From the NCBI GenBank assembly GCA_023375785.1, contig SZWC01001598.1:211091-275090 (forward strand): DNA of 64,000 bases, given 5' to 3'. Below are positions 47,627 to 60,520 of this stretch, piece after piece (position 1 is the first letter of the stretch; each line of letters starts with the position of its first letter). Source of the stretch: Penium margaritaceum. Taxonomy: Eukaryota > Streptophyta > Zygnematophyceae > Desmidiales > Peniaceae. A model generated the notes under the pieces. That model ran no database searches, was not told the origin of the DNA, and saw nothing but the letters and a program-made list of their open reading frames with translations. A program made the translations under genes and the position numbers.

Positions 47627-47629
<3 letters not shown>
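45864..47629. other. Unassigned; decayed coding-like segments
   Basis: Segments such as HPFVKGDHSVFINYDP (about 46320-46370) and GKPISIVYNAMESNAVPK (about 47320-47375) look like former protein on the + strand, broken by stops. No family was recognised. Confidence 0.4.
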
Positions 47630-47681
<52 letters not shown>

Positions 47682-48463
47682 NNNNNNNNNNNNNNNNNNN
47701 NNNNNNNNNNNNNNNNNNNNNNNNNNNNNNNNNNNNNNNNNNNNNNNNNNNNNNNNNNNNNNNNNNNNNNNNNNNNNNNNNNNNNNNNNNNNNNNNNNNN
47801 NNNNNNNNNNNNNNNNNNNNNNNNNNNNNNNNNNNNNNNNNNNNNNNNNNNNNNNNNNNNNNNNNNNNNNNNNNNNNNNNNNNNNNNNNNNNNNNNNNNN
47901 NNNNNNNNNNNNNNNNNNNNNNNNNNNNNNNNNNNNNNNNNNNNNNNNNNNNNNNNNNNNNNNNNNNNNNNNNNNNNNNNNNNNNNNNNNNNNNNNNNNN
48001 NNNNNNNNNNNNNNNNNNNNNNNNNNNNNNNNNNNNNNNNNNNNNNNNNNNNNNNNNNNNNNNNNNNNNNNNNNNNNNNNNNNNNNNNNNNNNNNNNNNN
48101 NNNNNNNNNNNNNNNNNNNNNNNNNNNNNNNNNNNNNNNNNNNNNNNNNNNNNNNNNNNNNNNNNNNNNNNNNNNNNNNNNNNNNNNNNNNNNNNNNNNN
48201 NNNNNNNNNNNNNNNNNNNNNNNNNNNNNNNNNNNNNNNNNNNNNNNNNNNNNNNNNNNNNNNNNNNNNNNNNNNNNNNNNNNNNNNNNNNNNNNNNNNN
48301 NNNNNNNNNNNNNNNNNNNNNNNNNNNNNNNNNNNNNNNNNNNNNNNNNNNNNNNNNNNNNNNNNNNNNNNNNNNNNNNNNNNNNNNNNNNNNNNNNNGA
48401 GAGAGATAGAAAGATAGAAAGAGAGATAGAGGGAGGGAGAGCAAGAGCAATAGATAGAGAGAG

Positions 48464-48499
<36 letters not shown>
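47630..48499. repeat. (CT)n, 717-base gap, (GA)n
   Basis: CT repeats run to 47681, n fills 47682-48398, and imperfect GA repeats run 48399-48499. The repeat changes strand sense across the gap, so the two flanks are inverted relative to each other. Confidence 0.95.
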
Positions 48500-48503
<4 letters not shown>

Positions 48504-49239
48504 TATTGACAGACTTAAAAAATAAGTTCCCATAATATAATGGTGCTTTGTAGTAGACTCATCAACGAGAGGCACACTCCTGCCACATAGTTGACGCAAA
48601 GTTTGCTTTAAGGGCTGTCACAGGGTCTTGCTTGCTCCTTTGGCTTGTGTACACGGGTGGAGGTTAAACACCCTCCCTTAGAAGCTGACGAAGTGAGAGG
48701 TTCTCCTTATGCATGCCATCTTGAATGTGATGAGGTATTGTACAACCATCGTGGAGATTATGAGCTTTGCTTTAAAGTGTGGTTCGGAGAAGAAACCTCT
48801 TAAGGCATCAGGAAGCGGTGTTTTATGATGCTTATTTCCCATTCTATTGTGGATCGTTTCTTGGCATGTTCTTGATCCACACTCAACTAGATGGTCTCTT
48901 TGAATGGAGTGATGCACCCATGGCGGTTAGGTTACCCTGAGTTGGCCATTTATAACAAACCTTCCGCCAACTTGAAACCATGGTCCTCATTGACTTAAAA
49001 TCACAACTGCATCATGTGCACACCATTTCCAAAGAACCCACATAAATATGACAAGGAGTTCAAAACCCACAAGGATGTAGAAGTCTTGCGTTGGTTTTCC
49101 ATTTTTGTTGCTTGGGGGTGGACGAAATTTGTTGGAAATGAACACGAACTTGGGTCCCTTCCAACGCACTCATGCATCTGGCACTACAATACGTAATCAC
49201 ATATGTCCCTTAAATCCTATGGTAGACCATGATTTCTTG
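48500..49239. other. Unassigned
   Basis: No gene or element domain was recognised. Confidence 0.4.
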
Positions 49240-50251
49240 TCAGCAAAATGATGGAAATTAGTTTGGAGACAACATCCATGACTGGTATGGTTTAGTACAT
49301 GTCAAGGCAAGGCATTCATTTTCCTGTGGATGTCAACTCTCCTTCTTCCTAGAAGGAGTTTATGAGAATCCTTCTTGGGTGTCCTTCAAGGGTGTACATG
49401 TCAACCCTTTGAGACATGGACACATGCCTTCTTTGTACCACCAATAACATCTACCATAAGATCATTGAAGAAGTGTCATTTGTTGCATCATTGTCACTCA
49501 CTCTCGTTGTAAGGGCGTGGAACCCTCTTCAATATAACCAGATTTTTAGATTTCTCCGTCAACTGGCAACTACCCCAACCAGACAAAAACATTTAGATCT
49601 GTTGCCTTATAGGCCTTTAATGCTTCACAATTTGTAATAATAATGGTTACTTAAAAAACATGACTTTGACAAGGTCCTTTGAGTAAGAATACCCCTTTGA
49701 TGATCCGAATTCTTGATATAGGTTTAGGTTGTATAGCAAAACCCCTTGCTAATGGCTTGTCGTTCAATTCCGTTCAAATAGAATCTTGCTTCCCCTAAGT
49801 AAAGCGACCATGTTGCCACGTGTACAGGTAGCAAATTTAAATGTACTATGGATTATCACACCCTCCAAATTCAACCCTAAACAGTCTTTCCATCTTGTTT
49901 TTCTTTAATTTCGTGGTTGCATTGTTGTATCTTTGCTCTCCTCAATTCTTACTTATCCCTCACCAATAATTCACATTTCTTATAGTTTTCACTCTCTCAC
50001 ACTCTTTCACTAAACGCTTCTTGCAACATCTAAACCGCCTCCTCTTCTACAACATTTTCTCATAAGACTCCTCCCTGCTCTCTTACTCTATCTCGACTTT
50101 TGAGATATCCACATTTACCCTTTTTCTTCTCTAACTCCTTGCATCTCCTACTTATTTTTACTCCTATCATCTCCCTCTACTACTTTCAGACATTGCATTA
50201 CATGAACTTACTTAAGCCAACACTCATGTTGTTGCCTCCATTCTTTTGACA
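49240..50251 (+). repeat. Long direct repeat R8, left copy (LTR-like)
   Basis: It matches, with about 25-30% divergence, the sequence at 52390-52571 continued at 61015-61810. TGGTATGG at 49283 pairs with 52420. AACCAGAT(T/C)(T)T and CAACCCTAAACA-type blocks pair further on. It is followed by TGGCATCACAGC (50252-50263), which resembles a tRNA-iMet primer site. Probably the 5' LTR of a very old element. Confidence 0.55.
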
Positions 50252-52389
50252 TGGCATCACAGCTTCAAGGAATATATCTTTGAGTCTGCTTATCACATCA
50301 TTGATATGTTGCCCACATCACCTCCACTTGTACACACTGTAAAAAACATTACCACCACTTCTTTTGCCTAATTAATCACTGACATCACCAAAAACAAATT
50401 GACTAGTCTTGATCTTTGGCGATTCTTATCACCATGATAGTGTATTACATCCCAGCTCACGCTTGTGACAATGTTTGGCCTCCTTCACCAGCAGTTGATG
50501 CAAGACATTAAGCCACACCTTTTCGCCCCCTTTGGTAAAGCTTCTTGCGGCATTTTGCCTCTCACTTTTGATTTCCCATATTACACTCTGCTAACCTTGT
50601 CAACCGTTGAATCCATGTTCCACGTCTCCTCTGCTACCCCTCATAGATTCTATGAATTTATGGCAGGTTTATCTCTTTGTCGCTCCTTTGCCTCTCAAAA
50701 TACCATTTGCAACTAGTCTACCTCTAGCTGCCACATGTATCAATCCCTTAACCACCTGCTTTATCGAGATTACCATCATGTTTGTCACTTCTTCCTCATT
50801 GCGTTGCATCATTCTTTTAGGGTTCCTTTGTTATGCCTCCCGATAGAAGTAAGATGCCAATCAGTTGGAGACCACTAGTGTTCTTGCTCGTAGGTCTCAA
50901 GAAAACAGGTGGAACAAGTCCTTAGTCTCCTAAATTGAGTATACATTGTTTTGCTTCCTTAGCCTCCCTTCAACTCACTCATTTTGTGTATGAGGACTAC
51001 CTTAGATATCAGAGTATCGGACACCACCAACATCCCTACATTATTTTCTTGAGTCAAGTAGGAGCACAAGCTATAAATCGTTTGACATGAACAAAAATTC
51101 TTCAGCACCCTCGACTATGCTCTCCTACCGCATCTTCTCCATACATAGCTTGACCTGCTTATCCTTTTTCATCAACCTCATTGGCTCCATCATCTTCATC
51201 ATCATCTTCCTCATATTCAATCATCATCTTCCAAGCGGACGTGGTTTTTCCCTTGTGCCTTGTCTATCAATTATCCGCCATTTTCAGAAATGTGTCATCA
51301 TCATCCTTTGTTTTGGAGAAATATCCTATCGGTTTAACCGCCAATCTTTCGACAATCTACGCCCACGCCGTCCCTTGAATAGTGCACGTGGCTCGTCCCT
51401 ATGCCAAGATTTCATCATCAAGCCATCCTTCATACCACCATCATCATTTGTGGCCATCACTAAGACTTGCACAAGCATGTTGCCAATCTTGTACTGGCTT
51501 CCATCCAAGTCAGAAGAAGATTTTCTTCCGAAATGTTTGGTTTTGCCTTACTTGTTGCACACCTTTTCCTATCTACATTCTTACGCACCTGGCTTGCCCC
51601 TACACCCAACGTCATCATCATCAACTCCTCCAATACTTGTATTTCTCTTGCTCTCCTTATTTCCATTAGGAACTCACCTCGTCAACCACAAGTCTCTTGG
51701 TGAACAACATCCAAGAAGACTTTGATGTTTTCATCTCACTCCTTCTCAACAGAAGCTAGCTACATGCACGATTAGGGCATCAAACACCGTCACTCATCCT
51801 CCTCATTGCCAACTATTGGAACAAGCTCTCACTCATTTGGCACTATTAGGACCTCCTACATCCACAACATTTACCTCTTTATCTCAAGAGTCTTGCATTG
51901 AGACATTAGACACCACTAGTCTTCTTACTCATCCAGATCATGCACATGGGTGAAACAAGCCATCACTCCCATGGGGCAAAAGTCAAGAGAATCTTCTCAC
52001 ATATTCAACCCTCCTTCCTACCTTTCAATCATCACAGACGAGAGGAGATGAATTGGTCTATCACGCAACACTGAAACTAGACAGTTCTCATTGAGCTAAC
52101 CTCCAGAACAATCCATTGGAGTAGTGGATGAGATAAAAGATTCATCGTTGCCTGTCCATCAGAACACACTCATGAAAGGCTAGTCCTTATGCCAGCCTCA
52201 TTTTTTGTCGTTGTTGTGGCAACACCCTCCATCACAATCCGCAGCCCCAATCTCCTCCATCAGTAGCACCATCATCACTCGTAGAATATACCAAACTTGC
52301 TAACCTCATATGTAAGCAGTTACCAACAATTTCAACATTGCATCACAATCAACATGGAAATACAAGCCCTTGAGTGGACTCTTATCATT
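50252..52389 (+). other. Interior between R8 copies, unrecognised
   Basis: A 212-residue open frame at 51087-51725 starts with a hydrophobic stretch but matches nothing I recognise. Low-complexity Ser/His runs come from CATCAT-rich DNA. No RT or integrase motif was seen, so this may be a non-autonomous or deleted element. Confidence 0.4.
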
Positions 52390-52571
52390 GAGCTCCATAA
52401 GTTCAAAGACATCATCCACTGGTATGGTGTAGTACAAGTCAAGGCAAGGCAATCATTATTTTGCAGTAATTTTCTCTCCCTCTGCTTAGAATGATCATTT
52501 TTAACTCTATGTGTCTTCATAGGGCATACCCATGAACTCTTTCAGACATTAAGACATTCCTTCTTCACACC
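52390..52571 (+). repeat. R8 right copy, first part, up to the El9 insertion
   Basis: ACTGGTATGGTGTAGTAC pairs with 49281-49298, and the similarity runs to ...CTTCTTCACACC. It continues at 61015 beyond El9. Confidence 0.55.
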
Positions 52572-52589
52572 GTTCGAGTGAACAGTAGC

Positions 52590-53615
52590 TGCACCGAGTG
52601 ACAATTCCAACATGGCGTAGTCCGTTTGACAATTAGAGGTCTATGCGCTAAGTTACAAATTTTTATCCATAAATACTAAGGTGCGGCTCGGCCAGGAATT
52701 TCTAATGCATAGGCGAGATTTAATTCTAGTATCCAACTCCATAGTGAGGAAATGAGCCTGGATTTGTGTGCTACATGCACAACAACGCTGTGCATGCCTG
52801 TTGGCCTAGCTTTGTCAATAGCTACGCAGTGCAAGCAAGCACTGCTTGGTACTTGACCCAGACCAATGAGGGTGGGACTACACTTGACTGGACTGCTGGG
52901 ACCACTTGCATCAGTACATGCAAGTAAAGCTCTGGAGCAGGGACCACTTTGCATCAAGTGGTGCATGCAAGACTCATCATTGCATCAACTACCACATGCA
53001 CGACTCAATAACTACATCAGCTACTACATACACAACTCAGCAGCTACATGCAGAGCAAAGAGTGGGGACAGCCCTGCGTCAATGGGAACATGCACGGCTC
53101 AGTAGTTGGGACCAATGCCAAGATGCTAGCCTGTGGGAAGCTTCCTTGAGGAGGAAGCTGCATGCCTTGGAATAGGAAGATTCCTATTGGAGGGAGCTAT
53201 GACTTTTCAGCTGGACGTTTGCTTTGAACACGGAGTAGCTAGTCAACTTGCCAATATCCCGCCATAAAAGTAGACAAGACTAAGTTAGTCCAGCAACTAC
53301 AACAGCAACTCCATCAATGATTCCAACAACTCAGTATATGCACGAAAACGTTGCCTTTACCACACAATTCCTCACACAAAGACTTTACAGACGCTCTCTC
53401 ACCTGAAGACCCATGTCAACCCGGCAGCCTTCTGCCAACTTAGGTTGGTGGACGTCCCTGACTACTTGAAGGCCTGAATACCTAGAACAGGTGGCTGGAC
53501 TACATCTAAGACTCAAGAGAAGTATTGCTAGAGCTACCTCTCTGGACGTTGATCATCTCTCAACTAGGAGTTGTGCCTAGGTGTTGATCCTAGAGGTAGT
53601 GCCTAGCGTCACCTT
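52590..53615 (+). repeat. El9 left terminal repeat
   Basis: It pairs with 59480-60520. Shared blocks include GTGCTACATGCACAACA / GTGCTGCATGCACAACA, GCTGTGCATGCCTGTTGGCC and GGTGGACGTCCCTGACTA. It is rich in GGAAGCTTCC-like motifs near 53140. Confidence 0.75.
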
Positions 53616-54875
53616 TGCTAAAGCATGTCTATCCTCAACAAAAACAATTCAGCTTTATCTACTTGTGGAGGAAGCATGCAAACCCTTGTGGTTTCCCTTT
53701 AAGCATCCACAACGGCAATATTGCAACAGTCAAAGAATGCAACGGTGCCACCAGGCTTTCAAGCGCCACAAGTAGTAGTTGACAACAAGCTACGGTGCTT
53801 CTCAAACACCCATGTGATGATGTCACGAGGGTTGGCATAAATCCATACACTACTTTGCGAGTCGCAAGCAGAGAAGCCATTGGCAACAACTCAGGTTGCC
53901 AGGAATCCAAGGCAAGTAGCCGTCTTCCAGGAGCTCATGGACGGTGGGGTGGTGACCTAGGAGCCACAGTGCCATCTGCAGCATAGTAGCGACAAGCAGC
54001 AGTTCCAATGACAATGCCTACTTGACATAAAAGTGTCGGCACTAGTGGTCACAAGGTTGGACGTCTCGCAAAATGTCGACAAGCTGACCAACAAAGGGGG
54101 CAGTGGCTTTGCATCCTAAACGGAGTTCTCCTACTCTTTTCTATGTACTACAACAAATGAGAAGAAATTTAATGGTACAACAAACAACTGAGATGGATGC
54201 GTCCCAAGCAGTTGCACCATATGTTGCAGCAAAGCGACCGTTTTTCGGAGACAGATGTTCACATGATCCTCAAAGGAAGTGACAAGCTATCTCCACATCA
54301 GCGTGTACAAAGCTACCGTAACATCAACACACTGCCAATGTAGGAGGTGGCAAAGGAGAATCCAGCTTACGACCTAAAAGAGCAATAGTGATGCAGCAGG
54401 TACTCATGCATGGAACCAAAAACATGTGGCAGCTAAAAGAATGAGCTCGAGAGCTGCAATTGTATTGACATGAAACTAGTACAAGAGAAGGTAGTGTGGT
54501 CGCAACTTTGGGACAGCCCACCACCATAGGCGTAGTAGTGATGAGTGCACCAAGATAAAGATGCTCATCACCAATCTGACATGTTCTTGCAACTGCATAT
54601 CCCGTTCCATGGCACAAGGTGGGGAGTAGCGGAGGAATAAAAGAAGAAAAAGAAAGGGGAGCATCTAGGCAAAACTTGGGATGGAATCCCAAAGCACCAT
54701 TTGGTTGTCGCATCAACACCAACAAGTGTAGTAGAAGCACAAGTGTAGCAAGTTTTATGATGCACATGGAGCAACTAGAGTCAATGTGTGCGACTTTTTG
54801 GTCACGCACATCATGAAGGTGCTGCTCAACGAGTGTAAGCATGTGTCGATCCAAAAGCAATGCAAAGTCAAGGAA
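53616..54875. other. El9 interior, first part, unrecognised
   Basis: A + strand segment near 54150-54280 (QQTTEMDASQAVAPYVAA ... FFGDRCSHDPQRK) looks like former protein. A 178-residue frame on the - strand (54324-54860) is probably its shadow. No family assigned. Confidence 0.4.
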
Positions 54876-54962
54876 GAAGAGATTGATGTGCTCTCACTGA
54901 GGGGATTATTGCTTTTTTTTTTAAAGCAATAATCCCCTCAGTGAGAGCACATCAATCTCTTC
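54876..54962. repeat. Perfect 40-bp inverted repeat with a 7-base T loop
   Basis: 54876-54915 and 54923-54962 are exact reverse complements, separated by a run of T. The DNA would fold into one long hairpin. All surrounding sequence is decayed, so a perfect inverted repeat must be recent or an artefact. Confidence 0.93.
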
Positions 54963-55257
54963 ATCTCCAGACTTGGCCATGACAACACCAACAAGGATGC
55001 CTTTTGCATCCGAGGAGACCTCTGCACCTTTTTAATGCAACTGAGTGAATTTAAACTTCTGAGGACATATGCAAAGGAGCACGTCCAAATCGGCCACAAC
55101 TATAACTACCGTGAAAATATAAGCAATAGCTTAATTTGTCAAAGCAACAACAAAGGATGTCATTGTGTGAGGGGGAGGGAGAGCAAAGGTGTTGGCGAAT
55201 CGTTGAAGCAGGCCGCAGAGCAGAAAAATTTGTGCCAGAGTGGCATGAGGACGTGAT

Positions 55258-55598
55258 AAGCCCACCACGTATCTAGTGGCATGCACAAATGGAACAGTTA
55301 CGCTCCATGGAAATATCCTCTGCAGTGGTTGGTGGAGGCAGTCAGCCCTCCTAATGTCAAGTGTCGTGCACAAATGGACCAATTGAGCTCAATGTTGAAA
55401 TCTTGCCGGAGCGGACTTGGGATGCAATACGCCCACCTGGTGTCTGGAGGCATGCACAAACCAAACAGTTATGCTCCATGGAAAAATCCCGCCAAAAGCG
55501 ACAGAAGAAGGTAGTAAGCCCAGTGGGTTTGGTAACATGCATGAATGGAGCACATGTACTCCATACCATAATCCTATGAAGGTGGTAGGTGGAGGAAG
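55258..55598 (+). repeat. Minisatellite: four units of about 86 bp
   Basis: Units start near 55258, 55344, 55429 and 55516. Each has GCCC(A/T)CC or GCCCAGT, then GCATGCACAAA-like and CTCCATGG-like blocks. Units are about 25-35% diverged. Confidence 0.85.
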
Positions 55599-56215
55599 AC
55601 GTTTGGACAATGTTAGGGCACTATTTGAATCTCTAAAGCAGACGAGGACCACGTCCTTAGATTTCCACAAAGAGGGAAAACCTTCTGAAGGGGGAAGCTC
55701 GCTCCTCACAACTGCAAGTGTCCCTCCAATAACAGCTTGCTTTGCGACAACTCGTCTCATAATTGCTTGGTTTTGCAAGGGTTGCACATGCGGGAATGGC
55801 CAGTGCCTCAATGCGGAGCCTTCACTACAGCAAGGGGGTCCTTGCTGCTCCAGGATCCTTTTGTGTGTCCATCAAACTTATTAGAAGTCAAAATATGGAA
55901 TAGAATTTTGTGAAAAGTACAAAGTACAAGTACAAGATTTTTCTAACAAACAGCAGATAAAGAGAGCTAAACTCCATGCTCTGACGTATCTCCTGGCTCC
56001 AAACTAGGGCGCAACGCCTTACTAGGCCGTCAAGGCCATCCACGCAAGGGTCTCGGCGCAGCCATCATCTCTTCTGATGGAAGGCCTTCAGGACGTCAAG
56101 GCCACCTCCTTTCCGGGCTGGCAGCACCTACCAGGCTTACTAGGTCGTCAGAGGATTCTAGCTGGTCTTGGCACGACCACCAAGTTGTGGTAGACTGGCC
56201 ACCAGTAAACATGTC

Positions 56216-56460
56216 GTCCTCCTCCCAGGCTGGCAGGCAGAGCCAAGCTTACAGGGGCCTTGGAGGGATCTCCAGCATGAACCTCCACCCAGGCTGGCAG
56301 ACAGAGCCTGGCTTAAAGGGGCCTTGGAGGGATCTTGAACAGTGACCTCCACCCAGGCTGGCATGCACAACTAGGCTTATAGGGGCCTTGGAGGGATCTT
56401 CAATAGTGACATCTACCCAAGCTGGCAGGCACAGCCAGGCTTACAGGGGCCTTTAAGAGT
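56216..56460 (+). repeat. Minisatellite: four units of 64 bp
   Basis: GGCTGGCA (AGCTGGCA in the last unit) recurs at 56228, 56292, 56356 and 56420, exactly 64 bases apart. Each unit also contains GGGGCCTTGGAGGGATCT, shortened in the last unit. Confidence 0.95.
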
Positions 56461-56499
56461 GGAGAGATTGACTGATGTTTGAATTTGAAGATGATCCAC

Positions 56500-59479
56500 T
56501 GGAGATCAGCCACTAAAGATCAACCATTGAAGATAGTTGAGTTTTCCAGGGCCGCCGCCTTTTGTACTTGCGGCCCTGGCAAGTTGACTACCTTGTTGGT
56601 GGTCGGAGAAGCTTCCTTCGGTGCACGGTAAAGTTTCATCGTAACCGTGGTTCTTGCACTACAACCTGACCACGTGGCTTTGTAGGTGCAAGCCATCACC
56701 ATGTGTGTGATCCTCAGATCCTGTGGCTTCTTCTGGATCAGTAAGAGCTATTGATCACTGTAGCCGCAATGTTTGCATCTCAACGGTCCTCTCAGATGAA
56801 CATGAACCTTTAGTCTGGAACCCTGGCTTGAGGAAACTTCCTCCGCAGGGAAGCTTCCTCTCCGTGGAAGCTTCCCCTCCAACTTGGTTTTCCACTAGCT
56901 AAAACCTTAGCCATAAGGAAGCCTCCTTCCCAAGGAAGCTTTATCAGGTTCCACAGTGCAGCTTCTCCATAAGCTGTTTCTATCAGAGGCTTTTGATGCT
57001 ACCATATTTCATCATGTGGTCCGTGGATTATCGTCACCATGAAGCTCGCACTAGAGCTCTCCACGTAGGTTGTCCACATGGCTATGAGAGAGCCTCGCTG
57101 AGTCGTGCCTCCGGATTGTCGGTGCAAGGCGGTCCCCACTTGACGCCCTCACACTGCTCTGTGCGCCCAGTTGAGTCAGATGTGGTCCCACCTGACCATC
57201 AAGCCTATGCAGCATTACACGGGTTTCAGGTCCAAGAGGCATGTGCTGTCCTCATGCGCATGATTCCGTACGAAGTCTCCTTTCACTCCCTTAAAGGGAA
57301 TTTTTACCAAAGAAAATCTGGGCCTTTCAAGGAATAGATTCTCTACAGAGCCACACCCGGTAAGTTCACAAAAAGACCCATAAATTCTTCTTAGAGTCTC
57401 CAATTGGAGTTTCGACTGCCCTATGCCGAAGCGGGAAATCAACACAGTTATTGCTCACTCCAACAACAATAAGAGCTAAAGCACTAGTGCAACAATTGGA
57501 GTAATTTTCGGAGTGAAGGCAAGGAGTCCAAAATCTAGGAATGGCCTTGGAGTAGCTCTTCGTGATCATGAGCTTTGTGGCTAAGCTCGTGCATCATGGA
57601 GGTTGGCGGTATAAGGCTAACTCGTGCGTCATACCTTCTAGATGGTGGAAACAACCACTAGCACCATAAACATCAGCAACAGATCAGTGGAAGAAAAAAC
57701 AAGAGATGTCTTGTGTGTAAAACAGGCTCCGTGGTCGATAATTGTTTTTTCGACGGAACGTACAACTAGTTTGAACAATAATCGGAACCCAGTTTGTGAG
57801 TTTCCTCTCCCTTAGAAAAGGGGTCCGAAGGCGAGATCACTCTTTGGCCTTGTGGACTGTCCTCCATCTATAGATGCAACAATAGCAAGTTTCATAGTAG
57901 TAGTAGCACTAGAAGTAGCAGTTTGCTTTTAACATCACTCGTTATACCTTTTATGAAGTGGAGCTGATCACTTCTGCCTGCAAAGCAAAGATCTCCAACT
58001 TCGCTAACATGGATGAGTTTTATTGCGCCACATGAAGTGAAAACTTCATGTGTAACTAGGGTAAGGTCGCTCAGCTGCGGTTGTGGAATTCGTTCGTTGT
58101 AGGAAATTCCATGGTACACAAGTTGCACAAATAGTGAGAGCATAAATCAAAAGGTGAAAGGTCACTATCGCATGCAAAAGAGGGGCTAAAGGGAGGGAGC
58201 ATCGAATGAGGGGGAGGAGCGGCGTCCACGTTGGACATCGTACCAGCTTGTCGCGATGGCGAGCTGGGCTAATGGACTGCCGTGACGTCAGGCGAGGTCG
58301 CGACAAGGTCCCGCCGTGAGAGCAATCCAGCACAAAGCCCCTTGCCGTGAGGATGGGATGGCTGGAGGGCGATTAATGAGAGAGGCCTTGTGCAAGTTCT
58401 TCGCTCGAGAGGACGAGCCGAGAGGAAAGAGACGGCTGGACAAAAGTTCGTCCCTCAAGCGATGGACAATGGCGGAGGGCCAAACGTAACGAGCCAAGGG
58501 AAAGGCCAAGTGGCCGGTGGAGGAAGGGTGAGCGAGCAAAAAGCTCCGATCGACGTCGCCAACGGGTTTCTTGAATAGAAAAGGGGAAGCGGTAAGTTTG
58601 TGGTGGTCAGAAGGCAGGTTCCCCGGAAAGGGTAACCCAAATACTCTCCACAAAGGGTGGGGAAACGATACTTTTGGTCAACAAAATTCAGAAGCAACGA
58701 CTAAAAATGCTAGCGACGACGACGGAAGCAGCATGGACAGTAGTGACAATGCCAATTGACTTTGAAGCACTGAGGAGTTGACCAAGGAGGGATGTGAGGC
58801 ACGTTAACTGCACAAGCTATGGTAAAGTCGACTTGTAGTAGCTTGGCATGGCTGAAGCAAGCAACAGACGTAGTTGAATGAAGTCATCAAGTTAAGTTCT
58901 TAAAGCGACAGGGAGAGCGGAAAACAAAGAAAGGCGGTGGGCTTTTATACTCGCTGGCAAGGGGTGGCTGTAGCAGGTTGGCAGTCTATGCAGGTGGTCC
59001 CAAGCAGCCATCTTGCCTCACAAGCGATGTGTTAGTGAAAATGTGTGGAGCCTTCCACTGCATAGCCAAGAACGTGCATGGCAAGCATAGTGGCTTGCGC
59101 TTTAGGAGGTTGCTTTTGCATGAAGGTAACTCACCAGGGAGACAAGTGACAAATTTGAACTCACAAGAATTAGTTTTCTGCTCCGCACGACCAGCTCCAA
59201 CCAAACAATGGCCTTGAAAAGAGCCAAAAACGGTAAAAACGAGCATTTTAAGGCCATACTTGACTAATTCAAGCCCCGTATTTTTTCCAAAAGTTTCCAA
59301 TGGGAGAATCTCATCAAAGAGTTACCACGAATTCTCTTCAAGCAGCAAAGATTTCTTCACGGGCAGTTGAAACCTCCACTCATTACTTATTTCTCCACTC
59401 AAAACAAGAAATGCAATGCTCTTTGCATTCATAAGCACACCTACTAGGAATGAGTTATGGAGCAAACAACAGCTACGTT
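56500..59479. other. El9 interior, remaining part, unrecognised
   Basis: GGAAGCTTCC-type short repeats occur at 56820-56950. Short open frames on both strands (for example 56993-57337) resemble no family I know. No gene is supported. Confidence 0.4.
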
Positions 59480-60520
59480 TAATGAAAGCTCTGACATGGC
59501 ATAGTCGGTTTGACAATCGGATGTCTGTGCACAAAGTTACAAGTTTTTATCCATAAATACTCGAGTGCAACTTGGCCGATAATATTTTATGTACACGCCA
59601 GATATTATTCAGACATCTAGCTCCAAAGGGGGAAGCAGAGTCTGAATTTGTGTGCTGCATGCACAACAGGGCTGTGCATGCCTGTTGGCCTAGCATGGTC
59701 AGCAGCTGCGTAATGCAAGCAAGCATAGCTAGGTGCTTGACCCAGACCACTCAAGGTCGGGCTACACCAAAGTGGATTGCTGGGACCGCTTGCACCAGCA
59801 CATGCAAGAAGAGCTTTAGACCAGGGACCATTATGCATCAATTGGTGCATGCACGACTCAGCATTCCATCAACTACCACATGCACGACTCAACAGTTGCA
59901 TTAGCTACTACATTAACGTCTGAGCTGAAACATGCGTTTTGAAGAGGAGGAACTGTTGTACGTCAGTGACAACATGCATGACTCAGTGACGAAGACCACT
60001 ACCAAGTTTCCGGCCTTCAAGAAGCTTCCTTGAGGAGGAAGTAGCATGCCTTTCACTAGAAGGATACCTTGAGGAGGAAGTTACAACCTTACTGCAAGAC
60101 GTTTCATGTGAGCACAGAGGAGCTAGTCAACTTGCCAAGATCATAGTATAAAAGGAGTTAAGTCTCAGTCAGTCCAGTAACTCCAAGAGCAACTCTATCT
60201 GTAACTCCAGCAACTACGTAGTTGCATCAACATTCCCCCTTTACTAAACAATGGTCAGACCAAGACTCTACAGACGCTCCCTCACCTGAACACCCATGGC
60301 GACCTATCGGCCTTCTCCTAGCGTGGGTTGGTGGACGTCCCTGACTAACTTAAGGCCCGACTACGTAGAAGAGGTGGCCAGACTACATAGAAGAGGTGGC
60401 TAGATTACGTCTGAGAGTGGAGAGCAGTCTTGCTAGAGTTGCCTCTGGATGTTGCTCATTTCTAATCCAGGACTTGTGTCTAGGCGTTGATCCCATAGTT
60501 GATTTTTGGCGTCACCTCTG
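59480..60520 (+). repeat. El9 right terminal repeat
   Basis: It is the partner of 52590-53615. The repeat may continue to 61014, but the left copy is too diverged there to be sure. Confidence 0.75.

Noticed and set aside
47607-48599. Open frames spanning the 717-base gap, with Ser-Leu or Arg-Glu repeats
   Set aside because: They consist of gap plus CT/GA microsatellite.
51087-51725. A 212-residue membrane-protein-like frame
   Set aside because: Hydrophobic runs come from ATCATC/CTTCTC-rich DNA. No family resemblance, and it lies inside a repeat-bounded region.
55258-56460. CRISPR array
   Set aside because: Units are contiguous minisatellites with diverged copies and no unique spacers, in a eukaryotic repeat context.
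58046-58700. Overlapping open frames on both strands near 58.0-58.7 kb
   Set aside because: They are moderately long because of GC-richer DNA, but no motif or frame preference supports a gene.
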